From: Candidatus Methanoperedens nitratireducens
GTDB lineage: Archaea > Halobacteriota > Methanosarcinia > Methanosarcinales > Methanoperedenaceae
Direction: 5' to 3'
NCBI RefSeq assembly: GCF_900196725.1
Contig: NZ_FZMP01000090.1
Span: forward strand, 1-49,303
Length of the DNA stretch: 49,303 bases
Shown piece after piece: positions 42,901 through 49,303 of the stretch. A program made the position numbers and the translations under genes. Every line of letters starts with the position of its first letter. The stretch's first letter is position 1. The notes beneath the pieces are model-generated. The model made no database searches. It had not been told where the DNA came from and saw only the letters and a list, made by a program, of their open reading frames with translations.

Positions 42901-43897
42901 GGATTATGCAATTATTCCAGTAGGTGATAAAGTAGTTTTGCAGCATAAAACAATCGTCCAGAAAAAGTATGAGATAAAAGAGCCGAAAAAGCATAAGGAA
43001 GAACAGGATCGCAAGTTAAGTGAACTCACAGCGAAAAAAAAAGCTGAGAAGATTCTTAGAATTGACCTGGATAAATACGATGCCTATGAATGGGGTACAC
43101 GGGTCAAACTCATCGAGAAGCAGGCAGCCAAAGGCGAAATGAAAGATGTTTTAGCCACAGGGCATCTCTCAGATGAGGACTATAATAAGGTCAAACCGTT
43201 CATCAAAGGAGTCCAGCAGCCCAGGAAGCCGTTAAAGCCTACTGCTCATTTCGTAGCGAAGCCGGATAAGTTCTTTATCTGTGCTTTTGATATTGATACC
43301 GATAAACACAGTTTCGAGGAAGTGGAAGGGAAGCCTATTACCATCAAAGGCTTTGAAGGACATGACCTGTTCCTGCATAAGACCAAGGGTGCTGCGGGTT
43401 ATTCTGTTACTGAGGGCAGATCGGGAACATCTATCGTCAGAGGGATAAAGACCGAGAGAGAGGCAAAGCAGGAAGCTGAGAAAGTTCTGAATGGACTTAA
43501 AAGAATCGTTGATAAAAAGATTGCCGAGGCAATCAGGATAGGCGGTCTCTCACCCAGGTACATTGCAGTTGAGTTAAAGAGAAGGATCGAAAAGCTGGTT
43601 GAGAAATCATCTGAAAAGCCAGAGCCAAAGGTTGAAAAAGCGGTTGAAAAAGCAGTCGAGACAGTCAAGACTGAACCCAGGCCAGAACCTAAACATGAGC
43701 CAAAGCATGAGGTCAGGGTCGAACCAATACATATAGAACCGAAAAAGCCTGCCAAGGCTAAGAAACCAATCAAGAAGTTTGCTGAGAAATTCATCAAGGC
43801 CGAATTCGGTAGGGCAATTGTAAAGAAAGCAAAGGCTGGCATTATCAAGCTGACATCAGACGACTTGAAGGCTGACGTTATAATTCTAAGAGGGTGA
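36959..43897 (+). CDS. giant polyvalent-like protein (2312 aa) with zincin motif
   Basis: 2312 residues in one unbroken frame, coupled to RadC. A zincin-type HEIAHFID at 634-641 is followed by a helical segment with EEIFARLVEQYI, a usual companion of HExxH phage domains. A zinc ribbon (CPECFRG...CGEHG) starts near residue 1002, preceded by a Cys-rich stretch (CDYAMEQCNQGEQEACKVAC). Around 1568-1600 the segment VQIFFDQKPSQDI...GWHWSPSIGAWQR matches a domain known from large polyvalent proteins of phages and conjugative elements. Charged coiled coils and Pro/Lys/Glu linkers join the parts, and the PVHTE motif recurs. Polyvalent proteins are thought to be delivered with the DNA to overcome host defences (established theme; this member's role is inferred). 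No polymerase or helicase motifs were noticed. Confidence 0.82.
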   Translation: MSGLIDNPQLTFDDLPSVETHKEEFGKDKAQPKTPKVIGKSKAEEWIKSLKEKQQEESKVKGQISLTGGASTSHRLTEFEIEKKDNEKEKLALAESLGAKAFKEGIIAPAHNKEFLKIIKDCKVGEAKPYLEAWNKGWIRENLHGTTELPRKHISYSEAIKQLPGRRLSLEEIKKIPKSSRQALTSKYLAETYHLSPADVYNWAIKHNVDLDEFMLKTKPGTDARNCIHVAVLSDKPLPDIEAIEAKPVHTELKTGKKSEVDALVENIMERVRASKTVKEAADINHELNKLSFKYNIPQEKMDKVYALIQATIDRLYKEKELKESSISDLIARTKAAKNREELDAVGKDVSAFLDSLPSVTGLRSETDPGMIVSRAYSERLREISKVQPITPEETAKMHAWGHKELDAIKFYRDQEIKKYQKNIDYVKREQKDFEELTAKLKKDPEDKTLKWNWKQARKTLETSLSRMPYWEKAIENYNSPEWLEKHKDHYHEQYIKEVKKAISTGKPVPADVIAQYHEFRKARDARERYEKGWKTSFANVSAAVVEGTKETAGVKVKRQDGKPITKQQIEEIVSGLKDVQDVIGNIIPVMKTENITVAHTSGKYPFLSQAGGMYHPTEKTVTMGIAGTNATAHEIAHFIDDIAKNEIPQTGPKYDLKLIGEASARINNYYGVDNMLSLSPKKTKEEKEKARLLRAHLGSYWRRQEEIFARLVEQYIAFKNQKSSTAYNPLPFYEKTPGWWSHDDFLKLLPMIEVEFKKKLDLAYKKVGMTSAPAPVPVHVAAAPVKKSDKSDVKQPWEMTLKEYVDMRSEHAGGFDFGFPQYHREHVEEAIKHGLPVPEEVLKEYPDLMGLRKNPGDLIGSPPNPIMKQQLLRLWKQLLGAEDLGDFETFMKEVSDLTYHEAKEKLIKTYGSPKGKEGDKSAKAEAQVCDYAMEQCNQGEQEACKVACDECGMKDACEKVKPAHTGMADIDMTGLIVDKGERSSRLRIASGALKGKTAFRCPECFRGLILTEKGLVCGEHGLIPLTGSIQVGRHTLGHALDLRKIGKDKEVTKQAKETYAWFLEEAKESGFKTVKEYYDSLKDKERDSYKEYARLGVGLEEMFSKPEKPGKLETAKSDYQVLNDWLDKSEKEIDTPEGVEKYKSDWQTAYKEIYDRLPKEQQDDIFSRLTGLTQYIYDKKKEAEAKNMKETAPTEEVKEWAKKAHGIQDYKGIRNDRIGMLRYILYKGEIGNLRDRNDALSMAIALGKDLGYGEPPASGKSLERYYAEKIANETGKDAPIIMGSSTVTPVVQALPAEEKKKEAETEPVKVTEFVPNKSLINKTLADRSHMGTSFDPEKRAEQEISGFVQDVQNVYDNLKRYAKTPAQKALLIEEMQKFQAGYAQKYNEKLAAHGRTISSFITGGSKFPTRRAEKANASYDKRFQEMLDWKDRAEKTIIRKLKGEAIEEAGGEVPLLEKKLKDLEKLQEMMVEANKIIRKKVELGIEGDSKLKQLVSLGFSEQRARELLTEDFAGRKGFSYHLQNNNQEIHRLRDRIAQLQRKEVTETREFEFTDGHILDNQEDDRVQIFFDQKPSQDIISKLKGEGWHWSPSIGAWQRKRTEYALMSANRITGAQAETQFGQKEKEKTEEKPAEKEKPKEPEYKRPEYTLEQWTALYAPHLNTWSWNYYVKGFSSWWQKVFGTFNELKEFLQKGESVLWVHGVRGDEKVMWTPKTLTEPKLLKQVGTSRVRGDTLYSLEQPYFNSLDDKWVWRTNKGLLKTGELTPGDVDEAELLNAKEFTEAQRIEARIGRELEKYRMDDYSKAEIGSLWFVPDLVRDLIQDAQKLPKATSEKYLSILEDMRARAIAERNKREKAEKAEKEKPAAEPAKPEPVEVKPVHTEPKAEPAKVIVPELMFKSYIESTMLTTGALASPKFLSDEVMAKDIYKNIQVSLEEARQLVPKFRAFAEKRIGKDQIESVNQSFGIDVEQEAHNLGIDLADYAIIPVGDKVVLQHKTIVQKKYEIKEPKKHKEEQDRKLSELTAKKKAEKILRIDLDKYDAYEWGTRVKLIEKQAAKGEMKDVLATGHLSDEDYNKVKPFIKGVQQPRKPLKPTAHFVAKPDKFFICAFDIDTDKHSFEEVEGKPITIKGFEGHDLFLHKTKGAAGYSVTEGRSGTSIVRGIKTEREAKQEAEKVLNGLKRIVDKKIAEAIRIGGLSPRYIAVELKRRIEKLVEKSSEKPEPKVEKAVEKAVETVKTEPRPEPKHEPKHEVRVEPIHIEPKKPAKAKKPIKKFAEKFIKAEFGRAIVKKAKAGIIKLTSDDLKADVIILRG

Positions 43898-43901
43898 AAG
43901 T

Positions 43902-44105
43902 ATGGCAACTGACATTGAAATAATTGGACTTTTTATAGCTACATGGGGAATGATGATTCCCCTGTATTACCAGTTAGGGGAAATAAAAAAGAGCATCGGC
44001 TGTCCTCTCTGTAAAAAAATAATAGCTGAAAAGGACTTGAAAGAAGCGAACTCTGAGCTTAAAATGAAAGATACAAGAATCGAGTATAAACACAGGGGAG
44101 CTTAA
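43902..44105 (+). CDS. small membrane protein, 67 aa
   Basis: GAGGGTGAAAG precedes the ATG. One membrane helix (about 6-24, IIGLFIATWGMMIPLYYQL) is followed by a CPLCKK pair of Cys and a helical charged tail. It follows the giant gene by four bases. Holin-like size, but no hallmark. The CxxC may bind metal or form a disulfide. Confidence 0.6.
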   Translation: MATDIEIIGLFIATWGMMIPLYYQLGEIKKSIGCPLCKKIIAEKDLKEANSELKMKDTRIEYKHRGA

Positions 44106-44110
44106 CCAAG

Positions 44111-44338
44111 ATGAGTCAGATTACGTTACCCGATAACGTAAAACCCATACTGTCGCCGAGAAGCAGACCCACCACGCAGTACGCATTTGTTCCGGCGATG
44201 GTAAGGAATTTTTTCAAGCTCAAACCAGGAGACTTACTGAAATGGGATATAGAAGGGGATGAAATCATTATCAAGGTAATAAAGAAGGAGGAAGTACTAA
44301 ATGCAATTCAAAGACGGCAGCAGAGGAAAGAAATTTGA
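44111..44338 (+). CDS. AbrB/SpoVT-type DNA-binding protein
   Basis: 75 residues with a typical swapped-hairpin pattern: a strand ending in FVPAMVRNFFKLKPGD, then LLKWDIEGDEIIIKVIKK. Proteins like this are dimeric transition-state or antitoxin-type regulators. There is a basic C-terminus (RRQQRKEI). It may control the block's transcripts. No PIN/toxin gene follows, only a short basic ORF. Confidence 0.78.
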   Translation: MSQITLPDNVKPILSPRSRPTTQYAFVPAMVRNFFKLKPGDLLKWDIEGDEIIIKVIKKEEVLNAIQRRQQRKEI

Positions 44339-44408
44339 AAGGGTACTGAAGGAAAAAGACGCTAACAGAAAGAGCGTTGAGCTGCTTTTAGGGATCTGTG
44401 GAGAATAG
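44301..44408 (+). CDS. small protein, 35 aa, unknown
   Basis: GGAGG at 10 bases before the ATG, which lies inside the end of the AbrB gene (coupling). The product is basic then hydrophobic (MQFKDGSRGKKFERVLKEKD, then SVELLLGICGE). No family is recognised. It is the last recognisable gene of the block. Confidence 0.45.
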   Translation: MQFKDGSRGKKFERVLKEKDANRKSVELLLGICGE

Positions 44409-44504
44409 GTGGGAAATGGTTGAGAAATACATTTCAACACAGAACTGCACCATCAGCGAGAAAGCTTTATAAGCAAAAAACGCTAACAAGCCCTGCACTA
44501 TTAA

Positions 44505-45422
44505 GAGGCTGTCCGATAATTAATCGAATCACTTTATAGCATCTTAAAAAATTACCTAAAATCAAGTCTATAGCTTGCGAAAATATTTCAAAACATTTAT
44601 ATCATACAAATATAGTTTTGAAAAACAATATGACATTCTATAAAGACCTAAAAGACCAGCAGCTATTATTGCCCCCCAATATCCGTGATCTCATCCCAAG
44701 AAATCATATCTGCTATCTGGTAGATAAGATAATTCAGAATATGGATTTAACCGATATTGAAAAAGATACGAGGGAGCAGGACACCCTGCATATCATCCGA
44801 AGATAATCCTCAAGCTGCTGATACTGGGACAGATAGACGGCATAAGGTCATCAAGAAAGATAGCAAAAAATGCGAGGGAGAACGTGGTATATATGTACCT
44901 TGCAGGACTTCTCCAGCCTGACTTCAGGACAATAGGCGACTTTCGGAAAAACAATCTTGAACTTATCAAATCATCCTTTCAGGAAGTCGTGAAATTTGCA
45001 AAAGATCTTGGAATGATATCTCTAGGTCACATATGCATCGATGGGACAAAGATAAGAGCCAATGCATCAAATTACAGTGCGATCACAAAAGATGATTTTT
45101 CAAAATTGAAGGAACTCATTGAAAGAGAACTGGAAGAAGGCATCAGGGTGGATGAGGAAGAGGATAGGATATATGGTGATAAGAACATCGATGATCTGCC
45201 TGATAACATCTTCGATAAAACGATAGCTGAAAAGCTAAAAGAGAGATACCAATCAGGGAGTAAAGAACAAAAAGAAAAAATCAAGAAACAGATTGAAAAG
45301 ATTGAAAAAGAAATTGAAAAATCAGAGAGTGCCGTAAATGCTACCGACCCTGAGAGCAGGCTCATGCCGAATAACAAAAATAACAAAAAAATCTTTGAAT
45401 ATTCCTATAACCCCCAGATCTG
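44505..45422 (+). mobile_element. remnant of an IS1182-type insertion sequence (right end lost)
   Basis: GAGGCTGTCCGATAATTAA at 44505 resembles the terminal repeat of such elements and precedes a transposase fragment by 125 bases. The right end is missing; the transposase runs directly into a truncated CBS-domain gene near 45420. The inverted terminal repeat was not found on the right side. Confidence 0.5.
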
Positions 45423-45426
45423 GTGA
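44630..45426 (+). pseudogene. IS1182-family transposase, frameshifted and truncated
   Basis: From an ATG preceded by a TATA-like CATTTATATCAT, the frame reads LPPNIRDLIPRNHICYLVDKI as in the N-terminal DDE-transposase helper domain. It hits a stop near 44806, but the next frame continues AYHPKIILKLLILGQ, then GIRSSRKIA, then PDFRTIGDFRK and the catalytic-type GHICIDGTKIRANAS. Adding one G at GGG near 44773 restores TRGAGHPAYHP. After about 260 codons the sequence stops at NPQIW, so the last third (other DDE residues) is missing. Not functional as it stands. Confidence 0.75.
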
Positions 45427-45704
45427 AACATAAAGGTGACTTCGTTAGTATTGTAACTGAAAAGGACATAATCAACAAAGTTGTGGCGGAGGAACTCTAT
45501 CCAGGAGACGTTAAAGTCAGTGAAATCATGAGCAAAGACCTGTTTACCGTCTCAAAAAATGAAAGCATAGAAGAAGCTGCAAAGTTAATGAGAAAAAAGG
45601 GTGTCAGAAGACTTGTAGTCCTTGAAGATGAGAGAATTGTTGGCATAATAACAGAAACCGACATTGCAAAGCATCTTAAGGCAATAGCTGGAGGAGCACC
45701 TTAA
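45423..45704 (+). CDS. CBS-domain protein, N-terminally truncated
   Basis: 93 residues with a GTG start inside the end of the transposase remnant. It begins partway through one CBS domain (DFVSIVTEKDIINKVVAE) and then has one whole CBS domain: VKVSEIMSKDLFTV...RRLVVLEDERIVGIITETDI. Normal two-CBS proteins are about 130-140 residues, so the first 40 or so are missing, replaced by IS sequence. CBS domains bind adenosine nucleotides and act as sensors. Whether this stump is expressed is doubtful, and it would have only one full site. Confidence 0.7.
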   Translation: MKHKGDFVSIVTEKDIINKVVAEELYPGDVKVSEIMSKDLFTVSKNESIEEAAKLMRKKGVRRLVVLEDERIVGIITETDIAKHLKAIAGGAP

Positions 45705-46013
45705 ATTCACTGGGGGTGGAATTCACGGAATTGAAAAAACTTTAGTGCTACGACTGTGGCGATTGAATATAATCAAGAATTGTTTCATATCTGATACCCC
45801 CACATAGGGCGCAATTAAGGGTCTCTGCCTCGTTCCGTCTCTCAGTCGCTCCATCGCGCTACACTTAAAGCCCCTGTATTAACTCATGCGCCTGCATGAG
45901 AGAACGATATTTAAGAATTGTTAGGATAAAATAACAAAAATCGGTAGTGTTAATACTCCATAATGGCGAAGGTATTGATAGATACTAACCATTTATTGAT
46001 CCGAGGATTGTAT
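45705..46013. other. 308-bp gap with hairpin
   Basis: No clear gene. Holds the inverted repeat CTCATGC-GCCT-GCATGAG at 45883-45900 and AT-rich sequence before the next gene. An upstream in-frame ATG at 45963 has no ribosome site. Confidence 0.35.
45883..45900. repeat. 7-bp inverted repeat (hairpin or operator)
   Basis: CTCATGC and GCATGAG separated by GCCT, about 115 bases upstream of the coiled-coil gene. It has no T-run, so operator is as likely as terminator. Confidence 0.35.
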
Positions 46014-46202
46014 ATGGGCAGAATTAATAATATCATCCAAATGCACATTGATGAACTTATAGAGCAAAAGCTGGCTCTTTTAACAGAGCGGGTGGAAAAA
46101 CTTGAAAAAACCGTCTTGGAACTGAAATCTGAGCTCTCAGAAATACGGAAAGAACCTCCCAAGAAGAACGAAAAAGGTAAAGCAGGATTGATTTCGGATT
46201 AA
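46014..46202 (+). CDS. small coiled-coil protein, 62 aa
   Basis: ATG at 46014 is preceded by GAGG at 7 bases; the frame extends upstream to 45963 without a ribosome site, so I take the shorter form. One long coiled coil covers most of it (IDELIEQKLALLTERVEKLE and on through heptads) and ends with KKNEKGKAG. No domain is recognised. It lies just before the convergent KH gene; no functional link. Confidence 0.55.
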   Translation: MGRINNIIQMHIDELIEQKLALLTERVEKLEKTVLELKSELSEIRKEPPKKNEKGKAGLISD

Positions 46203-46232
46203 CTTCCCCTTGTATCCGATAACCAGAGAACT

Positions 46233-46772
46233 CTAATATAAACCCATTTCAGACTGTTTAAGTTCACTTCTATTTTTCTCAAGGAACTTATAAACCAGAC
46301 CGTGAGCAGCCCCTTTAAGGAGCATGTCGATCCCCTTTCTTACCACCGCGTTCTGTTCAGGATATCCGATCAGCGATACGGTTTTTCCATACACGGAAAT
46401 GTTCGTATTGGTCAGGTTCTCAAAAAAATCCCGTGTCTTGCCGTCACTGCCAATGATCCTTCCCTTGATGCGCTCGAGGTCTTTTTCTTCCCTGGCGATA
46501 TTTGATAGATCTATTGTTTCGAACATGAGATCTTCGTTATCAAATAGCTTCAGGGCTTTCTCAGGACTGAAACCCCGGGCTATAGCATGGACAACCTCTC
46601 GTGCGCGCACTCCCTTCAGTGTGTCTCTGGGATCCTGTATCTCCACATTCCCGCTATCGCTATCGATATTGAGCGTAGCAGTTGATTTTTCCTCGATTAA
46701 TTCTTTGGTACTCCCTTTCGGACCTACCAGGACCGCTATTCTCTCTAGCGGAACTTTAATGTACTCTGTCAT
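46233..46772 (-). CDS. KH-domain RNA-processing protein (Pno1/Dim2-like)
   Basis: 179 residues with two KH domains, the usual archaeal Pno1/Dim2 layout. KH1 (1-75) starts YIKVPLERIAVLVGPKGSTK, with GxxG as GPKG; KH2 (about 95-170) has ERIKGRIIGSDGKTRDFFE with GSDG. The eukaryotic homologue guides late 18S rRNA 3'-end cleavage, and the archaeal protein is thought to act in small-subunit maturation with the Nob1 nuclease. No Nob1 gene is in the window. The gene is complete and single-copy here. Confidence 0.88.
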   Translation of the reverse strand: MTEYIKVPLERIAVLVGPKGSTKELIEEKSTATLNIDSDSGNVEIQDPRDTLKGVRAREVVHAIARGFSPEKALKLFDNEDLMFETIDLSNIAREEKDLERIKGRIIGSDGKTRDFFENLTNTNISVYGKTVSLIGYPEQNAVVRKGIDMLLKGAAHGLVYKFLEKNRSELKQSEMGLY

Positions 46773-47075
46773 TTTCCTCCTCTTTCTGTCTCTTTATGAC
46801 TGAAATAAACTCGTCACTATTTATAAGGATGTTTAAAGCCGCTCCCTATTCCTAAATTAGCCTGCAGTCCTATAAAATTTGGCTTTTTGAGTCTCAAGAT
46901 TTGCCATATCCAATTAGTTTATCTGAGTTTGTGGTGGTTACCAATTCATAGGTTCACCATTTAAATTTAACTGTTTTTCATGCTTGCAGTAAACCAGTGT
47001 AACAGTTACAACATGTGCAAGTAAAAATTATGTTAGCAAATTCTTATTCTATTGTAACCTGTTACAACAGGAATA
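46773..47075. other. 303-bp gap with inverted repeats
   Basis: Contains the left arms of the inverted-repeat element (46933-46944, 46993-47013, 47054-47071). The KH gene promoter is presumably just right of 46772. No ORF of note. Confidence 0.4.
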
Positions 47076-47425
47076 ATGGCAAAGGAGTTCATACGTGAAA
47101 TCAAGGGATATCAGTACAAATATCTCACATATTGAGACAGGGTAGAAAAGAGATCAAAACAAAAGTACTTAGGAAGAGTTGATTTTGAAAAATCAGCAAT
47201 TCTGAAGGTACCTAATGAAAAAGAAGCTGCTGAAGTAATAATAAAGATCGGAGGAGGTTTAATAGAACGGAAACATTTAGAAAAATGGGATAAAAGACTG
47301 AAGATTAAAGAGAATATGGATATGTTGAGGAGTCTATTTGTTGAATAATGATTTTACCTGTTGTAACAAGTTACACTGGTACGGAAAAAGTTACCAATGA
47401 TTTTGAGTATGCGTTGGTAACCACC
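46933..47425 (+). mobile_element. small element bounded by nested inverted repeats, holding a dead ORF
   Basis: Outermost arms GGTGGTTACCAA (46933-46944) and TTGGTAACCACC (47414-47425) are exact complements. Inside, GTAACCTGTTACAACAGG (47054-47071) pairs with 47357-47374 except for one base, and ACCAGTGTAAC at 46993 pairs with GTTACACTGGT ending at 47380. The enclosed ORF has an internal stop. It looks like a MITE-like or decayed mobile unit of about 490 bp next to the thermosome promoter. Confidence 0.5.
47076..47348 (+). pseudogene. degraded ORF with in-frame stop
   Basis: The frame reads MAKEFIREIKGYQYKYLTY, then TGA at codon 20 (47133-47135), then RVEKRSKQKYLGRVDFEKSA and about 70 more codons to TAA. 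The two parts are one coding sequence: the IREIKG...KYLGRVD pattern occurs at the start of transposase-like and related proteins. Whether the stop is read through cannot be told, so I call it a pseudogene. Confidence 0.6.
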
Positions 47426-47695
47426 TTTGTTCTGATAACCAAAATTTATAAATGCTATTAATGCTAACATATTACATGGAGAGTAAACCGGGTGATCATT
47501 ATCTAAGCCTACGTGGTAATCTCGTAAGTTTAGAATGATATAGAAACACCAAACATAGGTAAAACTGTGTGCGGAATAACTATGGAATTCGTTCCCGCCC
47601 GGGCTCGAATCCCTTTTAAGCATCCAGAGCTTTGTGATTTTCGTGTACCGGCACGGAGGTTGAAGACCAGGTCACGATCGAAATGGAGGTTATTT
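47426..47695 (+). promoter_or_regulatory. thermosome promoter and long leader
   Basis: TTTATAAAT at 47445-47453 is a good TATA box, but it lies about 240 bases before the ATG, so either the leader is long or a second promoter is nearer. GGAGGT at 47685-47690 is the ribosome site. A CCCGGGCTCGAATCCC stretch around 47598-47613 resembles a T-arm but cannot form a tRNA. No heat-shock operator was identified. Confidence 0.35.
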
Positions 47696-49303
47696 ATGGC
47701 AGGACAATTAGCAGGACAGCCAATCTTTATTCTAAGAGAAGGCAGTCAAAGAACAAAAGGAAGAGAAGCGCAGCATAACAATATCATGGCTGCCAAGGCT
47801 GTAGCTGCAGCAGTCAGAACGACCCTGGGACCACAGGGTATGGATAAAATGCTCGTGGACGCGCTGGGGGATATCGTAATCACGAATGATGGTGCGACCA
47901 TTCTCCAGACAATGGCCATCGAGCATCCGGCAGCTAAGATGATCGTGGAAGTCGCAAAGACCCAGGATGATGAGGTCGGGGATGGCACAACAACGGCAGC
48001 AGTGCTTGCAGGTGAATTCCTGAAGAATGCTGAAGAACTCTTAGAGCAGGGTGTGCATCCCACAGTCATCGCCAGCGGATACAGGCTTGCATCGGTAAAA
48101 GCAAAAGAAATCCTCAAAACCCTTGCAAAACCAGTGACCCTGGAAGATAAGGATTTATTATTAAAAATCGCTGTGACAGCGATTACCGGAAAGGGAGCTG
48201 AAGCGTCCAAGGATGTTTTCGCCATCCTTGCTGTAAATGCCATATTAGCAGTGGTTGATAAAGAGAATGGCAAATATACAGCAGATATTGAAGATATCAA
48301 AGTTGAGAAGAAAGTGGGTGGCAGTATAGAAGCATCAGAGCTGATCGAAGGCATGGTAATCGATAAGGAAAGAGTCCATACCAATATGCCAAAGAATGTC
48401 CATGATGCCAGAATACTTCTGCTAAACGAAGCCCTCGAGATCAAAAAGACAGAAGTGAAAGCCGAGATCTCAATAAAATCACCAGACCAGCTCCAGTTAT
48501 TCCTTGACCAGGAAGAACAGATGTTGCACGACATGGTCAGCAAAGTGATCGATAGCGGCGCAAATGTGGTCTTTGTTGAGAAGGGAATAGATGACATTGC
48601 ACAGCATTATCTTGCAAAAGCAGGCATATACGCAGCAAGGCGCGTAAAGAAAAGCGACATGGAAAAACTGGCACGCGCAACCGGCGCAAAGATACTGACA
48701 GGTCTAAAGGAAATCAGCGAGTCTGACCTTGGAAAAGCAGATCTTGTAGAAGAGAAAAAGATCGGTGAGGAGGCAATGACATATGTCACCGGGTGCCACA
48801 ACCCCAAGGCAGTCTCCATTATTCTTCGCGGAGGAACCGAGCATGTTGTGGATGAAGCCGAGCGTGCGCTTCATGACGCGTTGCGTGTTGTTGGAGTTGC
48901 AATTGAGGATGAGACACTTGTAGCAGGTGGTGGTTCGCCAGAGGTTGAACTGGCGCTGCGCCTGCGAGAATACTCAGCCACATTAATAGGCAGGGAACAG
49001 CTGGCTGTCGCGAAATTTGCTGAGGCGCTTGAAATCATCCCCAGGACTCTGGCTGAAAATGCTGGTCTTGACCCCATTGATATGCTTGTGGAGATGCGAA
49101 GCCAGCATGAGAAGGGCAATAAGACAGCGGGGCTCAACGTGTTCACTGGAAAAGTCGTGGACATGTGGAAAGAAGGCGTGGTTGAGCCCCTCAGAGTAAA
49201 GACACAGGCTATCAGTTCTGCTACGGAAGCAGCCACCATGATCCTGAGGATAGATGATGTGCTTTCAAGCAAAGCCGCGCCTGCAGGAGGCATGCCACCC
49301 GGA
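47696..49303 (+). CDS. thermosome subunit (group II chaperonin), 3' end beyond window
   Basis: 536 codons of an expected 545-555 are present; the window ends in the Gly/Met/Pro-rich tail ([10 protein letters not shown]). The ATG follows GGAGGT by 5 bases. It is the ATP-driven folding chamber subunit of archaeal cytoplasm. Nucleotide-binding parts are intact: [27 protein letters not shown] (about 85-95), and [12 protein letters not shown] with [10 protein letters not shown] near the C-terminus. Whether the gene is the alpha, beta or another paralogue cannot be decided here. Confidence 0.96.
   Translation, partial: MAGQLAGQPIFILREGSQRTKGREAQHNNIMAAKAVAAAVRTTLGPQGMDKMLVDALGDIVITNDGATILQTMAIEHPAAKMIVEVAKTQDDEVGDGTTTAAVLAGEFLKNAEELLEQGVHPTVIASGYRLASVKAKEILKTLAKPVTLEDKDLLLKIAVTAITGKGAEASKDVFAILAVNAILAVVDKENGKYTADIEDIKVEKKVGGSIEASELIEGMVIDKERVHTNMPKNVHDARILLLNEALEIKKTEVKAEISIKSPDQLQLFLDQEEQMLHDMVSKVIDSGANVVFVEKGIDDIAQHYLAKAGIYAARRVKKSDMEKLARATGAKILTGLKEISESDLGKADLVEEKKIGEEAMTYVTGCHNPKAVSIILRGGTEHVVDEAERALHDALRVVGVAIEDETLVAGGGSPEVELALRLREYSATLIGREQLAVAKFAEALEIIPRTLAENAGLDPIDMLVEMRSQHEKGNKTAGLNVFTGKVVDMWKEGVVEPLRVKTQAISSATEAATMILRIDDVLSSKAAPAGGMPPG

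Larger units (their letters stand above)
28549..44408 (+). mobile_element. virus- or plasmid-like gene block (integrated element, partial)
   Basis: A run of about 16 plus-strand genes, tightly packed and often overlapping, none of which is a housekeeping gene. It includes a P-loop ATPase, RHH and AbrB regulators, small membrane proteins, a transglutaminase-fold protein, RadC/JAB and a giant polyvalent-like protein. Several products share repeated modules. I see no capsid, portal, terminase, polymerase or rep gene, so its type is open. Left limit is near the 39-bp repeat and right limit near the IS remnant at 44.5 kb; neither is proven. Confidence 0.65.

Noticed and set aside
44470-44500. Possible third copy of the 39-bp repeat (ACGCTAACAAGCCC)
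   Set aside because: Only about 11 of 14 bases agree and the rest diverges; not enough to call an att site at the right edge of the virus-like block.
47590-47625. T-arm-like GGGCTCGAATCCC before the thermosome gene
   Set aside because: Only three T-stem pairs form and no acceptor, D or anticodon arm can be drawn around it.
1-49303. CRISPR array
   Set aside because: No series of regularly spaced identical repeats was seen; the only tandem repeat is the three-unit 21-bp block at 31.9 kb.

Overview
The window is archaeal chromosome. An RNase P protein 4 homologue, a Pno1/Dim2-type KH protein, a group II chaperonin (thermosome), TATA/BRE-like promoters with leaderless starts, and a PGF-pre-PGF surface protein all say so. 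A secreted di-haem cytochrome c peroxidase beside ADP-forming sucCD and argG would suit a Methanosarcinales relative such as Ca. Methanoperedens. That assignment is inference from gene content only.

Layout. (1) 11-4249: the end of an integrated element, all on the minus strand. It has a tyrosine integrase with a perfect inverted repeat in front of it, a Toprim-type protein, two ribbon-helix-helix (RHH) proteins and several tiny overlapping genes. (2) 4.5-15.1 kb: core genome with sucCD, a small leader-peptide/structured-RNA unit, an acidic secreted protein, argG, a cytochrome c peroxidase, a large surface protein, tRNA-Val(UAC), a PPC/DUF296 protein and rnp4. (3) 15.3-28.5 kb: a second integrase, a 39-bp direct repeat, an integrase fragment, and an eleven-kilobase minus-strand defence operon. 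Reading in transcription order the operon encodes a C5-cytosine methyltransferase, a Mig-like T/G mismatch glycosylase, a GHKL ATPase (split by a frameshift), a Z1 ATPase, a DUF4420 PD-(D/E)XK nuclease, an AIPR protein and a second GHKL ATPase fused to a nuclease domain. The second copy of the 39-bp repeat lies just beyond it. (4) 28.5-44.4 kb: about 16 kb of tightly packed plus-strand genes that look like part of a virus or plasmid. They encode coiled-coil proteins, a P-loop ATPase, an RHH protein, a transglutaminase-fold protein, small membrane proteins, a RadC/JAB protein, a 2312-residue polyvalent-like protein with a zincin motif, and an AbrB protein. (5) 44.5-49.3 kb: a decayed IS fused to a truncated CBS-domain gene, a coiled-coil protein, the KH protein, a small element with nested inverted repeats around a dead ORF, and the thermosome gene, which runs off the end.

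How the parts work together. The defence operon combines a self-protecting methyltransferase, a repair enzyme that would undo deamination of 5-methylcytosine, and several ATPase/nuclease effectors, as in the MORC/MutL-type restriction systems described by Iyer, Abhiman and Aravind. The neighbouring element carries RadC and a polyvalent-like protein, features known from phages and conjugative elements. Its proteins share sequence modules with each other (a 43-residue block, a PVHTE motif encoded by a recurring 14-mer, KNP tags), which suggests they assemble together. Three frameshifts (25.1, 31.6 and 44.8 kb) would each be repaired by adding one base to a homopolymer run, so assembly error must be excluded before any is called a pseudogene or programmed frameshift.
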